From the NCBI GenBank assembly GCA_965660625.1, contig CBFIAR010000010.1, positions 49,490-113,489 on the forward strand: a DNA stretch of 64,000 nucleotides. The letters are read 5' to 3'. Shown piece after piece: positions 35,005 through 43,904 of the stretch. The notes beneath the pieces were generated by a model, which worked only from the letters and a program-made list of their open reading frames with translations, was not told the origin of the DNA and did no database searches. The position numbers and the translations under genes were made by a program. Origin of the DNA: Glaciecola sp965660625 (lineage in GTDB: Bacteria; Pseudomonadota; Gammaproteobacteria; Enterobacterales; Alteromonadaceae). Position 1 is the first letter of the stretch, and every line of letters begins with the position of its first letter.

Positions 35005-36048
35005 TTGGACATTAACGAACTACTCGCTTTTAGTGTAAGCAACAAAGCCTCAGATTTACATCTATCTGCAGGATTGCCACCCATTATCCGCGTGGATGGT
35101 GAAATGCGACGTCTCAATGTTGAACCGCTTGACCACAAACAAGTGCATGCTTTGATTTTTAGCATCATGAATGACCATCAACGTAAAGATTACGAAGAAA
35201 ACCTAGAATGCGATTTTTCTTTTGAAATAAAAGATTTGTCTCGTTTCAGGGTGAATGCTTTTGTACAAAATCGCGGTGCTGCAGCAGTGTTAAGAACCAT
35301 TCCAAGTGACATTCTAACACTAGACCAATTGGGTGCACCGGAAATATTTAAACAAATCATCAATCAGCCTACTGGTATCGTGTTAGTGACAGGTGCCACA
35401 GGCTCAGGCAAAAGCACCACACTTGCAGCCATGGTTGACCATATCAACACGCACAAGCGAGAACATATTCTCACTATTGAAGACCCAATAGAATTTGTGC
35501 ATCAGAATAAGATGTGCCTTATGAATCAGCGTGAAGTGCATCGGGATACGAAAAGTTTTAGTAATGCGCTGCGCTCCGCACTGCGTGAAGACCCAGATGT
35601 CATTCTGGTGGGTGAATTACGGGATTTAGAAACTATCCGTCTTGCCATATCAGCCGCCGAAACAGGCCATTTAGTGTTTGGAACACTGCATACCAATTCA
35701 GCACCAAAAACCATCGACCGTATTATTGATGTGTTCCCCGCGGAAGAAAAGTCGATGGTGCGTTCAATGCTGTCTGAATCGTTGCGAGCGGTAATTTCGC
35801 AAACATTATTGAAAAAGGTGGGCGGCGGTCGAATAGCTGCGCATGAAATTATGATAGGTATTCCGGCTATCAGAAACCTGATCCGTGAGGATAAAGTGCC
35901 GCAAATGTACTCTGTGATCCAAACAGGACAGCAACACGGCATGCAAACGATGGATCAATGCCTACAGCGCCTGGTTGCAATGGGCGTTATTTCAGCCAAC
36001 GACGCGGCATCTAAGTCAATCGATAAGTCGCCAACATTCAGTATGTAA
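35005..36048 (+). CDS. pilT: Type IV pilus retraction ATPase PilT
   Basis: The start is TTG at 35005, preceded by GGAG; it gives the usual MDINELLAFSV beginning of PilT. The 347-residue protein has the N-terminal PAS-like domain (ASDLHLSAGLPP), Walker A GATGSGKS at 130-137, the Asp box IEDPIEF, Walker B ILVGELRDLETI and His box TGHLVFGTLHTNSA. PilT powers pilus depolymerisation in twitching motility and DNA uptake. pilU follows 46 bp later in the same direction. Confidence 0.98.
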   Translation: MDINELLAFSVSNKASDLHLSAGLPPIIRVDGEMRRLNVEPLDHKQVHALIFSIMNDHQRKDYEENLECDFSFEIKDLSRFRVNAFVQNRGAAAVLRTIPSDILTLDQLGAPEIFKQIINQPTGIVLVTGATGSGKSTTLAAMVDHINTHKREHILTIEDPIEFVHQNKMCLMNQREVHRDTKSFSNALRSALREDPDVILVGELRDLETIRLAISAAETGHLVFGTLHTNSAPKTIDRIIDVFPAEEKSMVRSMLSESLRAVISQTLLKKVGGGRIAAHEIMIGIPAIRNLIREDKVPQMYSVIQTGQQHGMQTMDQCLQRLVAMGVISANDAASKSIDKSPTFSM

Positions 36049-36094
36049 CGCAATTAGAGCAGATTAGGCAACTACATCGTTCAGAGGAACAAGT

Positions 36095-37210
36095 ATGTTA
36101 GGTTTACAGCAGTATTTACAAGACATGGTGGTGCACGGCGCATCGGATTTATTCATTACAGTCGGCATGCCGGTCAGTGCCAAAATTAATGGACGCATGA
36201 CGCCGTTAACGTCGATGAATCTCAGTGAGTCAGAAGCGCTGGAACTCGTGCACGATACCATGACTGAAAAGCAACAGAAGAGCTTTGCTGATGACAAAGA
36301 ATGCAACTTTGCAATATCGATAGACGGCATTGGCCGTTTTAGGTGCAGCGCTTTTTGGCAGCGCGATCAAGCGGGAATGGTTATTCGCCGTATTGTGACT
36401 CAAATTCCTAATGCCGATGATTTGGGTTTGCCACCGGTTTTAAAAGATATCATTATGTCTAAAAAAGGCTTGGTGTTATTTGTAGGCGGAACAGGTACGG
36501 GTAAATCAACCTCGCTTGCTGCGCTCATTGGGCACCGAAATCAGCATTCTTATGGGCATATTCTCACCATTGAGGATCCGATTGAATTTGTGCATGAACA
36601 CAACAACTGCGTGGTCACTCAGCGCGAGGTTGGCATTGATACACACACTTTCGATGATGCACTCAAAAGTTCTTTGCGTCAGGCTCCTGATGTTATTTTA
36701 ATTGGTGAAATTCGTTCTATGGAAACGATGGAATATGCAATGTCTTTTGCTGACACAGGCCATTTATGCGTAGCGACACTGCATGCGAATAATGCTAACC
36801 AAGCAATTGAGCGTATCATGCATTTGGCGCCACAAAATATGCATCAGAAGCTACGTTTCGATTTAAGCCAAAATATTCGCGCAATTGTTGCTCAGCAATT
36901 GGTTCCTACCATAGACGGTAAAGGTCGGGTTGCGGCAATAGAAATACTTTTGAATTCGCCGCTGGTATCAGATTTAATCCAACGTAATGAAATAGGGATG
37001 CTGAAAGAAGCGATGATGAAAGGCAAAGAGCAGGGGATGCAGAGCTTTGATATGGCGCTGTATGCCTTGTTCAAAGAAAATCGTATTTCTGAAGAGCAAG
37101 CTATGCATAATGCTGACTCGCCTAATGATTTGCGCCTAATGATAAAGTTAGATAGCCAGGAAGGCACTAGTTTAGGCAGCTTATCAAACGTATCCTTTGA
37201 TATGGGCTAA
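36095..37210 (+). CDS. pilU: PilT-dependent retraction ATPase PilU
   Basis: PilU is the accessory retraction motor that assists PilT. The 371-residue protein has Walker A GGTGTGKS at 131-138, IEDPIEFVHEH, VILIGEIRSMETM and TGHLCVATLHANNANQAIER. The longer, less conserved C-terminal tail (after about residue 330) is typical of PilU and distinguishes it from PilT. AGAGGAAC precedes the ATG. It probably shares the pilT transcript. Confidence 0.97.
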   Translation: MLGLQQYLQDMVVHGASDLFITVGMPVSAKINGRMTPLTSMNLSESEALELVHDTMTEKQQKSFADDKECNFAISIDGIGRFRCSAFWQRDQAGMVIRRIVTQIPNADDLGLPPVLKDIIMSKKGLVLFVGGTGTGKSTSLAALIGHRNQHSYGHILTIEDPIEFVHEHNNCVVTQREVGIDTHTFDDALKSSLRQAPDVILIGEIRSMETMEYAMSFADTGHLCVATLHANNANQAIERIMHLAPQNMHQKLRFDLSQNIRAIVAQQLVPTIDGKGRVAAIEILLNSPLVSDLIQRNEIGMLKEAMMKGKEQGMQSFDMALYALFKENRISEEQAMHNADSPNDLRLMIKLDSQEGTSLGSLSNVSFDMG

Positions 37211-37341
37211 TTGGAATGCAGTGATGTATCGCCCATCATGACCGATTCTATGTCTCCCAAGTAAAAAGTAGGTGAGATGACGCTGATATTCTCTGTTTTG
37301 TTAAAAATGAGCTAGTTGAAGAGGTATTGGTGACATATCGC

Positions 37342-37758
37342 CTATGGATGCAAAACCCAACTTTCGTATATCAAACAGGCCGACACACTGTCTACTTTCT
37401 CTTTAGTGAGTTTCTTAAAGCCACCTAATTCGAACAAGCGTGCTTTGGCATCCACCGTGCTTAAGCGTTCATCATGTGTCTGCACAACAATACCGAATCG
37501 ACCATGCAAACGATTTGCAAATTTGCGAGCGCGCTGTGTAATTTCCTGCTCACTACCATCCATGTTCAAGGGCAAGCCAACAAGTAGATTATCAGGTTGC
37601 CATTCAGCCAAAATATCCGCGATCGTCTGCCAGTTTGGAATACCATCGTTCGCTTTTATGGCTGACAATGGGGACGCAGTGCCGGTAATTTTTTGTCCAA
37701 CAGCGACACCAATGCTTTTAATGCCGTAATCGAAAGCAATCGTGGTAACGTTTTTCAT
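37342..37758 (-). CDS. ruvX: RuvX/YqgF ribonuclease H-like resolvase
   Basis: This 138-residue protein has the YqgF RNase H fold: the catalytic Asp strand IAFDYGIKSIGVAVGQ, LLVGLPLNMDGSEQ, THDERLSTVDAKARL and a C-terminal DSVSACLIYESW with another acidic ligand. It is an essential-type nuclease annotated both as a Holliday junction resolvase and as a pre-16S rRNA 5'-end nuclease; the latter is better supported in E. coli. Its start abuts the yqgE stop in the usual order rsmE-gshB-yqgE-ruvX. Confidence 0.96.
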   Translation of the reverse strand: MKNVTTIAFDYGIKSIGVAVGQKITGTASPLSAIKANDGIPNWQTIADILAEWQPDNLLVGLPLNMDGSEQEITQRARKFANRLHGRFGIVVQTHDERLSTVDAKARLFELGGFKKLTKEKVDSVSACLIYESWVLHP

Positions 37759-38322
37759 TTACGCATGGCCAACATCTTGAGTCAGTTGCCAAACATCAAC
37801 CCCTAATTTGTTGACGGCGGCTTGCCATTTTGCAGGGATAGGTGTGTTGAACAAAAGGTCATCATCGGCCTCTACGGTTAACCAGGCATTTTCCTGCAGT
37901 TCTTGTTCAAGTTGCCCTGCTTCCCAGCCTGCATGTCCAAGTGCAATGAGCGCTTTGTTGGGGCCTAAATCATTGCCTAATACGGTTAAAATATCTTTGG
38001 AAGTCGTCACCATGAGTGCCGGCGTTAGCGCAACACTTGAGGCCCAACCTTCCTGAGCTTCATGCAGCACAAAACCTCTATCCTGATGCACGGGACCGCC
38101 ACAAAGCACAATTTGTTCACTCTTCTGATCTTCGACAATGGCATGTTCATCAGTTTGCGAGATGAGTTCTCGAAACGTCATGGTAGACGCCAGGTTAATC
38201 ACAATACCCATCGCGCCTTCTGTCGTATGCTCGCAAACATAAATGACTGTTCGTTCAAAGAAACCGTCCTTTAAGGAAGGCATCGCAATCAGCAAGTGAT
38301 TTTCCAAATTATTTTCTAGCAT
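37759..38322 (-). CDS. yqgE: YqgE/AlgH family protein
   Basis: The family is recognised from HLLIAMPSLKDGFFERTVIYV, CEHTTEGAMGIVIN, VLCGGPVHQDRGFVLH and ALGHAGWEAGQLEQEL. The second ATG (38322, AAGAG upstream) brings the N-terminus closest to E. coli YqgE, but a start at 38337 with GAGGT is also possible. The molecular role is unknown; in Pseudomonas the homologue AlgH was linked to alginate regulation. It is encoded directly between gshB and ruvX. Confidence 0.94.
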   Translation of the reverse strand: MLENNLENHLLIAMPSLKDGFFERTVIYVCEHTTEGAMGIVINLASTMTFRELISQTDEHAIVEDQKSEQIVLCGGPVHQDRGFVLHEAQEGWASSVALTPALMVTTSKDILTVLGNDLGPNKALIALGHAGWEAGQLEQELQENAWLTVEADDDLLFNTPIPAKWQAAVNKLGVDVWQLTQDVGHA

Positions 38323-38354
38323 ATTTAAGCTCTTCATTTACCTCGATATTTTCC

Positions 38355-39302
38355 TTATTGAAGTCGTTTTTCAATTGCATCGAACAAAATGCCACAAATG
38401 TTAATGTCATAAGCAGCCTCTATTTCTCTCACACATGTGGGGCTGGTAATATTAATTTCAGTCACTTTACTACCAATCACATCAAGGCCTACAAATAATA
38501 AGCCCTGGGAAGACAAGTTTGCTGCAATTTTGTTTGCAATCTCAAAGTCTGAATCAGACAAGGGCTGTGGTCTGCCGGTGCCACCAGCCGCTAAGTTACC
38601 GCGTGTTTCATTCTTGGCTGGGAGTCTAGCAAGTGCATAAGGAATGACCTGTCCGTCGACAATCAAAATACGTTTATCGCCGTCCTTAATTTCGGGCAAG
38701 TACGCTTGAAACATGGCATAGCGTGTACCTAACTCAGTCAAGGTTTCCATAATGACGCCCAAGTTGTTCCCATCTTCTTTCACTCTAAATATGGATGTAC
38801 CACCCATGCCATCGAGCGGTTTACAAATAATGTCTTTATGCTTAGCATGAAAAGCGCGGATCAATTTGTTATTGCTCGTTACCAACGTGTCTGGGATAAG
38901 TTCAGGGAACCAAGAAGTAAACAGTTTTTCGTTGAAATCTCTAAGTGCCGACGCTTTATTTACCACTAAACATCCGAGGTTCTCAGCAAGCTCAAAAATT
39001 TGCGTTGCATACAAAAACTCACTATCGAAAGGCGGGTCTTTACGCATTAGTAAAGTGTCTAAGTCACCCAAGCAAATATCCAGTTCAGATTCAAACGTAT
39101 ACCAATTTTCGAGATCATTCTGGATGCTAAGTATTTTGCTGGTGGCCCGAGGTTCGCCGTTCAAAATATATAAATCACCCATTTCGATGTAGTAAAGCTC
39201 ATATCCCCGTTTTTGTGCTTCGGTGAGCATAGCAAAACTGGTGTCTTTTTTTATATTGATGGCAGAAATCGGGTCCATCACAATGCCAAGTTTAATTGTC
39301 AT
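38355..39302 (-). CDS. gshB: Glutathione synthetase
   Basis: GshB joins gamma-glutamylcysteine and glycine with ATP. The 315-residue protein has the prokaryotic N-terminal domain (LGIVMDPISAINIKKDTSFAML, DLDTLLMRKDPPFD) and the ATP-grasp part with CKPLDGMGGTSIFRV, LPEIKDGDKRILIVDG, NLAAGGTGRPQPL and the C-terminal GSKVTEINITSPTCVREIE. Length equals the E. coli enzyme. It lies between rsmE and yqgE on the minus strand. Confidence 0.98.
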   Translation of the reverse strand: MTIKLGIVMDPISAINIKKDTSFAMLTEAQKRGYELYYIEMGDLYILNGEPRATSKILSIQNDLENWYTFESELDICLGDLDTLLMRKDPPFDSEFLYATQIFELAENLGCLVVNKASALRDFNEKLFTSWFPELIPDTLVTSNNKLIRAFHAKHKDIICKPLDGMGGTSIFRVKEDGNNLGVIMETLTELGTRYAMFQAYLPEIKDGDKRILIVDGQVIPYALARLPAKNETRGNLAAGGTGRPQPLSDSDFEIANKIAANLSSQGLLFVGLDVIGSKVTEINITSPTCVREIEAAYDINICGILFDAIEKRLQ

Positions 39303-39361
39303 AAGCTTATTGGTCTCTTGTCTATTGCTTCAATATTGTCACTGCTGCGGAGGATTTCAAG

Positions 39362-40090
39362 CTACAGGTCACCAAATAGTGCCTGGATTATAGAAATACT
39401 AGCCAAAGCGGCAGTTTCTGTGCGTAAAATTCGAGGGCCTAAATTTACAGATTCAAAACCGGTTTGTTCACAAGTATAAATTTCTTGTTCCGAGAGCCCT
39501 CCCTCTGGTCCGATTAATAATCTAAAACCTTTCGGCGGCCTCGTTAGATTCGACATATATTTGGCACTACCTGGCGTCAGCATGACTTTTTGCTGGTCGG
39601 TGGTTTGGCCCAACCATTTTTGTAAAGTAATAGGCTGATGCAGCGTTGGTAGAATGTTTCGGCCAGACTGTTCACAGGCTGAGATGATAATTTTTTGCCA
39701 TTGTTCGTGTTTTTTTTCCCATCGCTCCGTTGAAAGTTTAACTGCGCAGCGTTCGGTAATAACTGGCGTTATTTCAGTCACCCCGAGTTCAACAGACTTT
39801 TGCAGGGCAAAATCCATCCTATCGCCTTTCGACACGCCTTGAGCTAAGTGGATATGTAGAGGGGATTCACTGCGCATTGAGAGTTGCGAGCTCACAATGA
39901 CAACGACTTCTTTTTTGTTGATACTGAGTATTTCTCCACAGTACTCATTACCATCGCCATTAAAAAGCACAAGCGGGTCATTGAGTTTCAGGCGCAACAC
40001 ATTGTTAATGTAATGACTGAGCTGGGAGTCGAGCTCAATTTCGTCATCAACTTGCAATGGCAAAGGTGTGTAAAAACGGGAAATTCGCAT
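39362..40090 (-). CDS. rsmE: 16S rRNA (uracil-1498-N3) methyltransferase
   Basis: The ATG at 40090 begins MRISRFYTPLPL, as in E. coli RsmE (MRIPRIYHPEPL), so the upstream 14 codons of the longest frame are dropped. The 242-residue protein has an N-terminal PUA-like domain (SHYINNVLRLKLNDPLVLF) and a C-terminal SPOUT knot with LLIGPEGGLSEQEI and LGPRILRTETAALASIS. It methylates U1498 in the decoding centre of 16S rRNA. It heads the rsmE-gshB-yqgE-ruvX block. Confidence 0.96.
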   Translation of the reverse strand: MRISRFYTPLPLQVDDEIELDSQLSHYINNVLRLKLNDPLVLFNGDGNEYCGEILSINKKEVVVIVSSQLSMRSESPLHIHLAQGVSKGDRMDFALQKSVELGVTEITPVITERCAVKLSTERWEKKHEQWQKIIISACEQSGRNILPTLHQPITLQKWLGQTTDQQKVMLTPGSAKYMSNLTRPPKGFRLLIGPEGGLSEQEIYTCEQTGFESVNLGPRILRTETAALASISIIQALFGDL

Positions 40091-40227
40091 AAGTTTTAGG
40101 ATAACAAAGAAATCATACCGTGATCCTATCACAACATTATGATAAACGATGTTTTTATGCGTTATTTAACCACTGAAAATGCACGGGCGTTAGTGAGTGT
40201 ATTGCCAGGTTTTTTATCAACGAATTA

Positions 40228-40419
40228 CTAATTGTTTGAACGCACTCTAGTTAATTCTAACGTTCTTGATGTCGGTGGGGGGGGCGTTTCGATAATGTGC
40301 TTGGCATTATCCAATTTGCCACGAGCGTTGGGACTGTTTCTGCCTTTAGATTCGCAAAGTGCGAATACTAGCAAGCCTATTATGATGAGGGTGATTACTG
40401 AAAAAAAATACGTTGCCAT
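40228..40419 (-). CDS. Small single-pass membrane protein with C8 homopolymer tract
   Basis: AGGAG lies six bases before the ATG at 40419. The 63-residue product has an N-terminal membrane helix (SVITLIIIGLLVFALC) and a basic, probably cytoplasmic tail that includes PPPP. I do not recognise the family. The Pro run is encoded partly by eight consecutive C (G8 on the plus strand, 40277-40284), a tract that could slip and change the last 18 residues. An overlapping frame on the plus strand lacks such a ribosome-binding site and was rejected. Confidence 0.6.
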   Translation of the reverse strand: MATYFFSVITLIIIGLLVFALCESKGRNSPNARGKLDNAKHIIETPPPPTSRTLELTRVRSNN

Positions 40420-40987
40420 TTATTGCTCCTAGCTTTCCTTGTTGTGCGTTTAACCACGATTTTGGATTCCTAACGTAACGCTTTATTAATTACATCCATG
40501 TTTCCAACATCTTTTTTATAAACGGTCAACCGCGGGCACTCAACTGTCTTGTTTTGATAAGTTCCGATAATCATCAAATGCCCAAAATGTAGCAGAGATG
40601 AAGTCTGCTACTGCTCTTAAATTGTATTTTATTTGCACATGCGATGTTGTACTAAAGTATAGTGAAAGCGTTAAAAATATCAACTGTTAATGTAGTCTCT
40701 TTTTTTGAAGCTTTTATGACATATTGCCTTTTTACTCGTTGTGCCAAATAAAAAATTGCACTAAATCAATAATCGAGTTCTTTTTTTAATTTTAACGTCA
40801 AATGGTGAAAAAAAAGAAAAAATCTTGATATTTACGATACAAAAAAATTCTAGAAAGTTACGGTAGATAACAGATCAAACGAAGGATGGGTTTATTTGCT
40901 TTATTTAAAATAAATGCTATTTTGACGACAGTTTGTTAGGAAGTATTACAAATAATACCAAAATAAATATTACGAAGGATGTGTACC
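40420..40987. other. AT-rich intergenic region upstream of mscS
   Basis: About 570 bp without a gene. From about 40690 to 40860 it is unusually rich in A- and T-tracts (several runs of 6-8), which could bend DNA or bind nucleoid proteins. An imperfect palindrome of TTTATTT and AAATAAA lies at about 40897-40916. The mscS promoter candidate is at its right end. Confidence 0.5.
40922..40949 (+). promoter_or_regulatory. Candidate sigma-70 promoter for mscS
   Basis: TTGACG (40922-40927) and TATTAC (40944-40949) are separated by 16 bp. They match the consensus at 5 and 4 of 6 positions, and lie about 40 bp before the mscS start codon. Confidence 0.5.
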
Positions 40988-41812
40988 ATGTTTGATTTCA
41001 CTCAAGAAGATATGACGAAGTATCTAGATGACTATATTCTGCCGTTCGCAATCAATCTAGCGATGGCGATTGTCATTTACGTTGTCGGTAAGATCGTTGT
41101 TAAGTGTTTAGTTTCTGGTTTTGGTAAGTTATTAGCTAAGTCGAAATATGACGAAATGTTGATTAATTTCCTCAAATCAATTTTTAATGCAGTATTAATG
41201 CTGTTTGTCATCATCGCTTCTCTTAATGAACTGGGCGTAGACACTACATCATTAGCGGCAATAATCGCTGCTGCTGGCTTAGCCATTGGTTTATCGTTGC
41301 AAAGCTCGCTTCAGAATTTTGCCGCGGGTGTGATGCTTTTGGTATTCCGTCCTTTTAAAAAGGGCGATTTCGTGGAAGCCGCGGGTGTTTCCGGTTCAGT
41401 AAAAAGTATTGGTGTTTTTTCTACGATAATGAATACGCCAGACAATAAAGAAATTATTGTTCCAAATGGCAAGATCTATGGTGAAAACATTACTAACTTC
41501 TCAGCAAAAGACACACGTCGCGTAGATATGAAGTTTGGTATTGGCTATGGTGACGATCTGTTGCTAGCTAAAAAGCTTTTAGAAGAGATGATTATTGCTG
41601 ACGAGCGTGTGCTTGCAGATCCTGCTCCACTCGTTGCTGTTGCCGAACTCGGCGATAGTAGCGTGAATTTCGTTGTGCGTCCCTGGGTTAAGTCAGGTGA
41701 TTATTGGGGGGTTATGTTTGGTTTCACCGAAGCGGTGAAATTACGCTTCGACGCCGAGGGCATTTCAATCCCATTCCCACAAATGGATGTGCATGTTCAC
41801 AAACAAGACTAA
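40988..41812 (+). CDS. mscS: Small-conductance mechanosensitive channel
   Basis: The ATG at 40988, with GAAGGA eight bases upstream, gives 274 residues. Three hydrophobic segments precede the MscS beta/alpha-beta domain. The pore helix region contains GLAIGLSLQSSLQNFAAGVMLL, followed by FRPFKKGDFVEAAGVSGSV, IIVPNGKIYGENITNFSAKDTRRVD and the C-terminal FPQMDVHV. It opens under membrane tension to release solutes in hypo-osmotic shock. Size and layout match E. coli MscS (286). A terminator follows within 20 bp. Confidence 0.96.
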   Translation: MFDFTQEDMTKYLDDYILPFAINLAMAIVIYVVGKIVVKCLVSGFGKLLAKSKYDEMLINFLKSIFNAVLMLFVIIASLNELGVDTTSLAAIIAAAGLAIGLSLQSSLQNFAAGVMLLVFRPFKKGDFVEAAGVSGSVKSIGVFSTIMNTPDNKEIIVPNGKIYGENITNFSAKDTRRVDMKFGIGYGDDLLLAKKLLEEMIIADERVLADPAPLVAVAELGDSSVNFVVRPWVKSGDYWGVMFGFTEAVKLRFDAEGISIPFPQMDVHVHKQD

Positions 41813-41829
41813 TTTGTTTCTAGTGCATT

Positions 41830-41854
41830 AAAAAAGGCCCGTCGGGCCTTTTTT
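41830..41854. terminator. Bidirectional terminator between mscS and the M48 peptidase gene
   Basis: A6 then GGCCC, loop GTC, GGGCC and T6. The symmetrical A and T tracts let it serve both convergent genes. Confidence 0.9.
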
Positions 41855-41866
41855 ATTGTGTCAGTT

Positions 41867-42679
41867 TTATTTTTGGCAGTTTGGACGCTGGCCGGCAGAC
41901 GTATATGTCGTCAATGCAGCTTGCATGTTAGCTTGTAAATCTTCCATTCTTGTTGCTGGAGATGGGTGAGTAGAAAAGAATTCAGCTTGAGTATTACCGC
42001 CACTGGCCTTTGCCATATTCTTCCATAGTTCAATCGATTCCTGAGGGTTGAAACCTGCTTGTGCCATTAGATCTAAACCTATTTCGTCGGCTTCACTTTC
42101 GTGTTTGCGACCAAAGGGCATGGTAACACCATATTGAAAACCGAGTCCTAATCCAGCCATTATGAGCTGACTCTTCGCCACTTCGCTAGTTTGTAACGCA
42201 ATGTTCACTGCTTCTTGACCAATACCAATTAAGGTGCTTTGCGACACTCTCTCATTGCCATGATGCGCAATGACATGACCTACTTCATGACCCATAACCG
42301 CGGCAACTTGGTGTTGATTAATTGCCACTTCTAGCAAACCGGTGTACACGCCAATTTTGCCGCCAGGCAGAGCAAACGCATTAACTTGTGGGTCATCAAA
42401 AACAACGACCTCCCATACTCCGTTGAATACGTCTTTAGGTACATGTGCGGTAATACTGTTCGCTATGCATTGAACATAATCATTCTGCACCGGTTTAGTT
42501 GAAATTTTGATGTTATCTTTCATGCCAGCGAAAGCTTGCACACCCATTTCGTTTAATTGGGATTCTGGAAATAAGAGCATTTGTTTACGCCCTGTTGGTG
42601 ATGTGGCACATGAGGCGAGAGTGAGCGACGTGATAACAGTCAAAGAGGCCAATGTGAAGCGGCTTAACGTGACGTTCAT
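41867..42679 (-). CDS. M48 family zinc metallopeptidase lipoprotein
   Basis: The ATG at 42679 follows AAGGA with five-base spacing and starts a lipoprotein signal with lipobox LASC (C24). The 270-residue protein has the M48 zinc site HEVGH at 131-135 and the third ligand E194 in HESEADEIGLDLM. SFTG-type flanks ALPGGKIGVYTGLL and STHPSPATRMEDL also match the Oma1/LoiP/YcaL group. Those envelope proteases handle misfolded or misassembled outer-membrane proteins. It lies 74 bp behind metK, separated by a terminator, and may be transcribed from it by read-through. Confidence 0.92.
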   Translation of the reverse strand: MNVTLSRFTLASLTVITSLTLASCATSPTGRKQMLLFPESQLNEMGVQAFAGMKDNIKISTKPVQNDYVQCIANSITAHVPKDVFNGVWEVVVFDDPQVNAFALPGGKIGVYTGLLEVAINQHQVAAVMGHEVGHVIAHHGNERVSQSTLIGIGQEAVNIALQTSEVAKSQLIMAGLGLGFQYGVTMPFGRKHESEADEIGLDLMAQAGFNPQESIELWKNMAKASGGNTQAEFFSTHPSPATRMEDLQANMQAALTTYTSAGQRPNCQK

Positions 42680-42693
42680 GAGAGTCCTTATGT

Positions 42694-42720
42694 AAAAAAT
42701 ACCCCCATGCAGGAGGTATT
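42694..42720 (-). terminator. Rho-independent terminator of metK
   Basis: On the minus strand AATACCTCC and GGGGGTATT pair with one mismatch around TGCAT, followed by T6. It lies just past the metK stop and about 15 bp before the M48 peptidase start. Confidence 0.8.
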
Positions 42721-42752
42721 CATTAACAGTCAACAATTGCTTTTGTTATTTT

Positions 42753-43904
42753 CTATAACCCAGCAGCATGCTTTAGGTCATCGGCTTTATCTGTTTTTTC
42801 CCACGGGAATGCTTCACGCCCAAAATGACCATACGCAGCGGTCGCTCTATAGATAGGTCGCTCTAAATCCAACATCTTAATAAGTCCGTATGGGCGCAGA
42901 TCGAAATGCTCTCTCACTAGCGCAGTGAGTAACTCATCTGATATTTTGCCGGTGCCAAAGGTCTCAACGTTGATAGATGTGGGTTCAGCAACACCGATAG
43001 CGTAAGAAATCTGTATTTCACAACGGTCAGCGAGACCCGCTGCAACAAGATTCTTGGCAACATATCTGCCTGCATAGGCAGCAGAGCGGTCTACTTTTGA
43101 TGGATCCTTACCAGAGAATGCACCGCCGCCATGACGAGCCATCCCGCCATAAGTATCGACGATGATTTTACGTCCCGTTAGTCCACAATCACCCATTGGG
43201 CCACCGATAACAAAACGACCGGTCGGATTAATGTGAAACTTGGTTTTATTCGATAGCCATTGCTCTGGTAATACAGGTTTGATGATTTCTTCCATCACAG
43301 CTTCACGGAGCTCTTCGTTGGTGACGGAATCACAATGCTGAGTAGAAAGCACGACTGCGTCAATACCAACGGGTTTATTATCTTCATAAATGAAGGTCAC
43401 TTGGCTTTTTGCGTCAGGTCTTAACCAGCTTAGTTTACCGCTTTTACGCAGGTCGGCTTGTTTTTGAACGAGTCTATGTGCAAAGGTCACAGGCGCAGGC
43501 ATCAATACTTCCGTCTCATTACTTGCATAACCAAACATTAAGCCTTGGTCTCCTGCACCTTGTTCTTCGGGAGATGAACGGTCAACGCCTTGATTAATAT
43601 CGTTTGATTGTTTGCCGATTGCGTTTAACACAGCGCAAGAATTGCCATCAAAGCCCATGTCAGAGTGCGTATAGCCAATTTCTTTCACCGTTTTGCGGGT
43701 AATCTCTTCAATGTCAACCCACGCTTTGGTATTTATTTCACCGCCAACCAGCACCATGCCAGTCTTAACATATGTTTCGCATGCAACACGCGCTTTGGGG
43801 TCAATGTCTAAAATGGCATCAAGTACGGCGTCTGAAATTTGATCTGCAATCTTATCTGGATGACCTTCAGAGACTGACTCTGATGTAAATAAATGACTTG
43901 CCAT
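42753..43904 (-). CDS. metK: S-adenosylmethionine synthetase
   Basis: MetK makes SAM from methionine and ATP. The 383-residue protein shows the family motifs: SEGHPDKIADQISDAVLD at the N-terminus, EEQGAGDQGLMFGYA and the P-loop-like GGGAFSGKDPSKVDRSAAY. Length matches E. coli MetK (384). An ATAGGAT ribosome-binding site precedes the ATG. A promoter with adjoining MetJ boxes lies about 180-240 bp upstream, implying a long leader and repression by MetJ with SAM, as known in enterics. Confidence 0.98.
   Translation of the reverse strand: MASHLFTSESVSEGHPDKIADQISDAVLDAILDIDPKARVACETYVKTGMVLVGGEINTKAWVDIEEITRKTVKEIGYTHSDMGFDGNSCAVLNAIGKQSNDINQGVDRSSPEEQGAGDQGLMFGYASNETEVLMPAPVTFAHRLVQKQADLRKSGKLSWLRPDAKSQVTFIYEDNKPVGIDAVVLSTQHCDSVTNEELREAVMEEIIKPVLPEQWLSNKTKFHINPTGRFVIGGPMGDCGLTGRKIIVDTYGGMARHGGGAFSGKDPSKVDRSAAYAGRYVAKNLVAAGLADRCEIQISYAIGVAEPTSINVETFGTGKISDELLTALVREHFDLRPYGLIKMLDLERPIYRATAAYGHFGREAFPWEKTDKADDLKHAAGL

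Noticed and set aside
40232..40432. Plus-strand frame of 66 codons opposite the small membrane protein
   Set aside because: The opposite strand has AGGAG at the right spacing and a membrane helix with a polar tail; this frame has neither.
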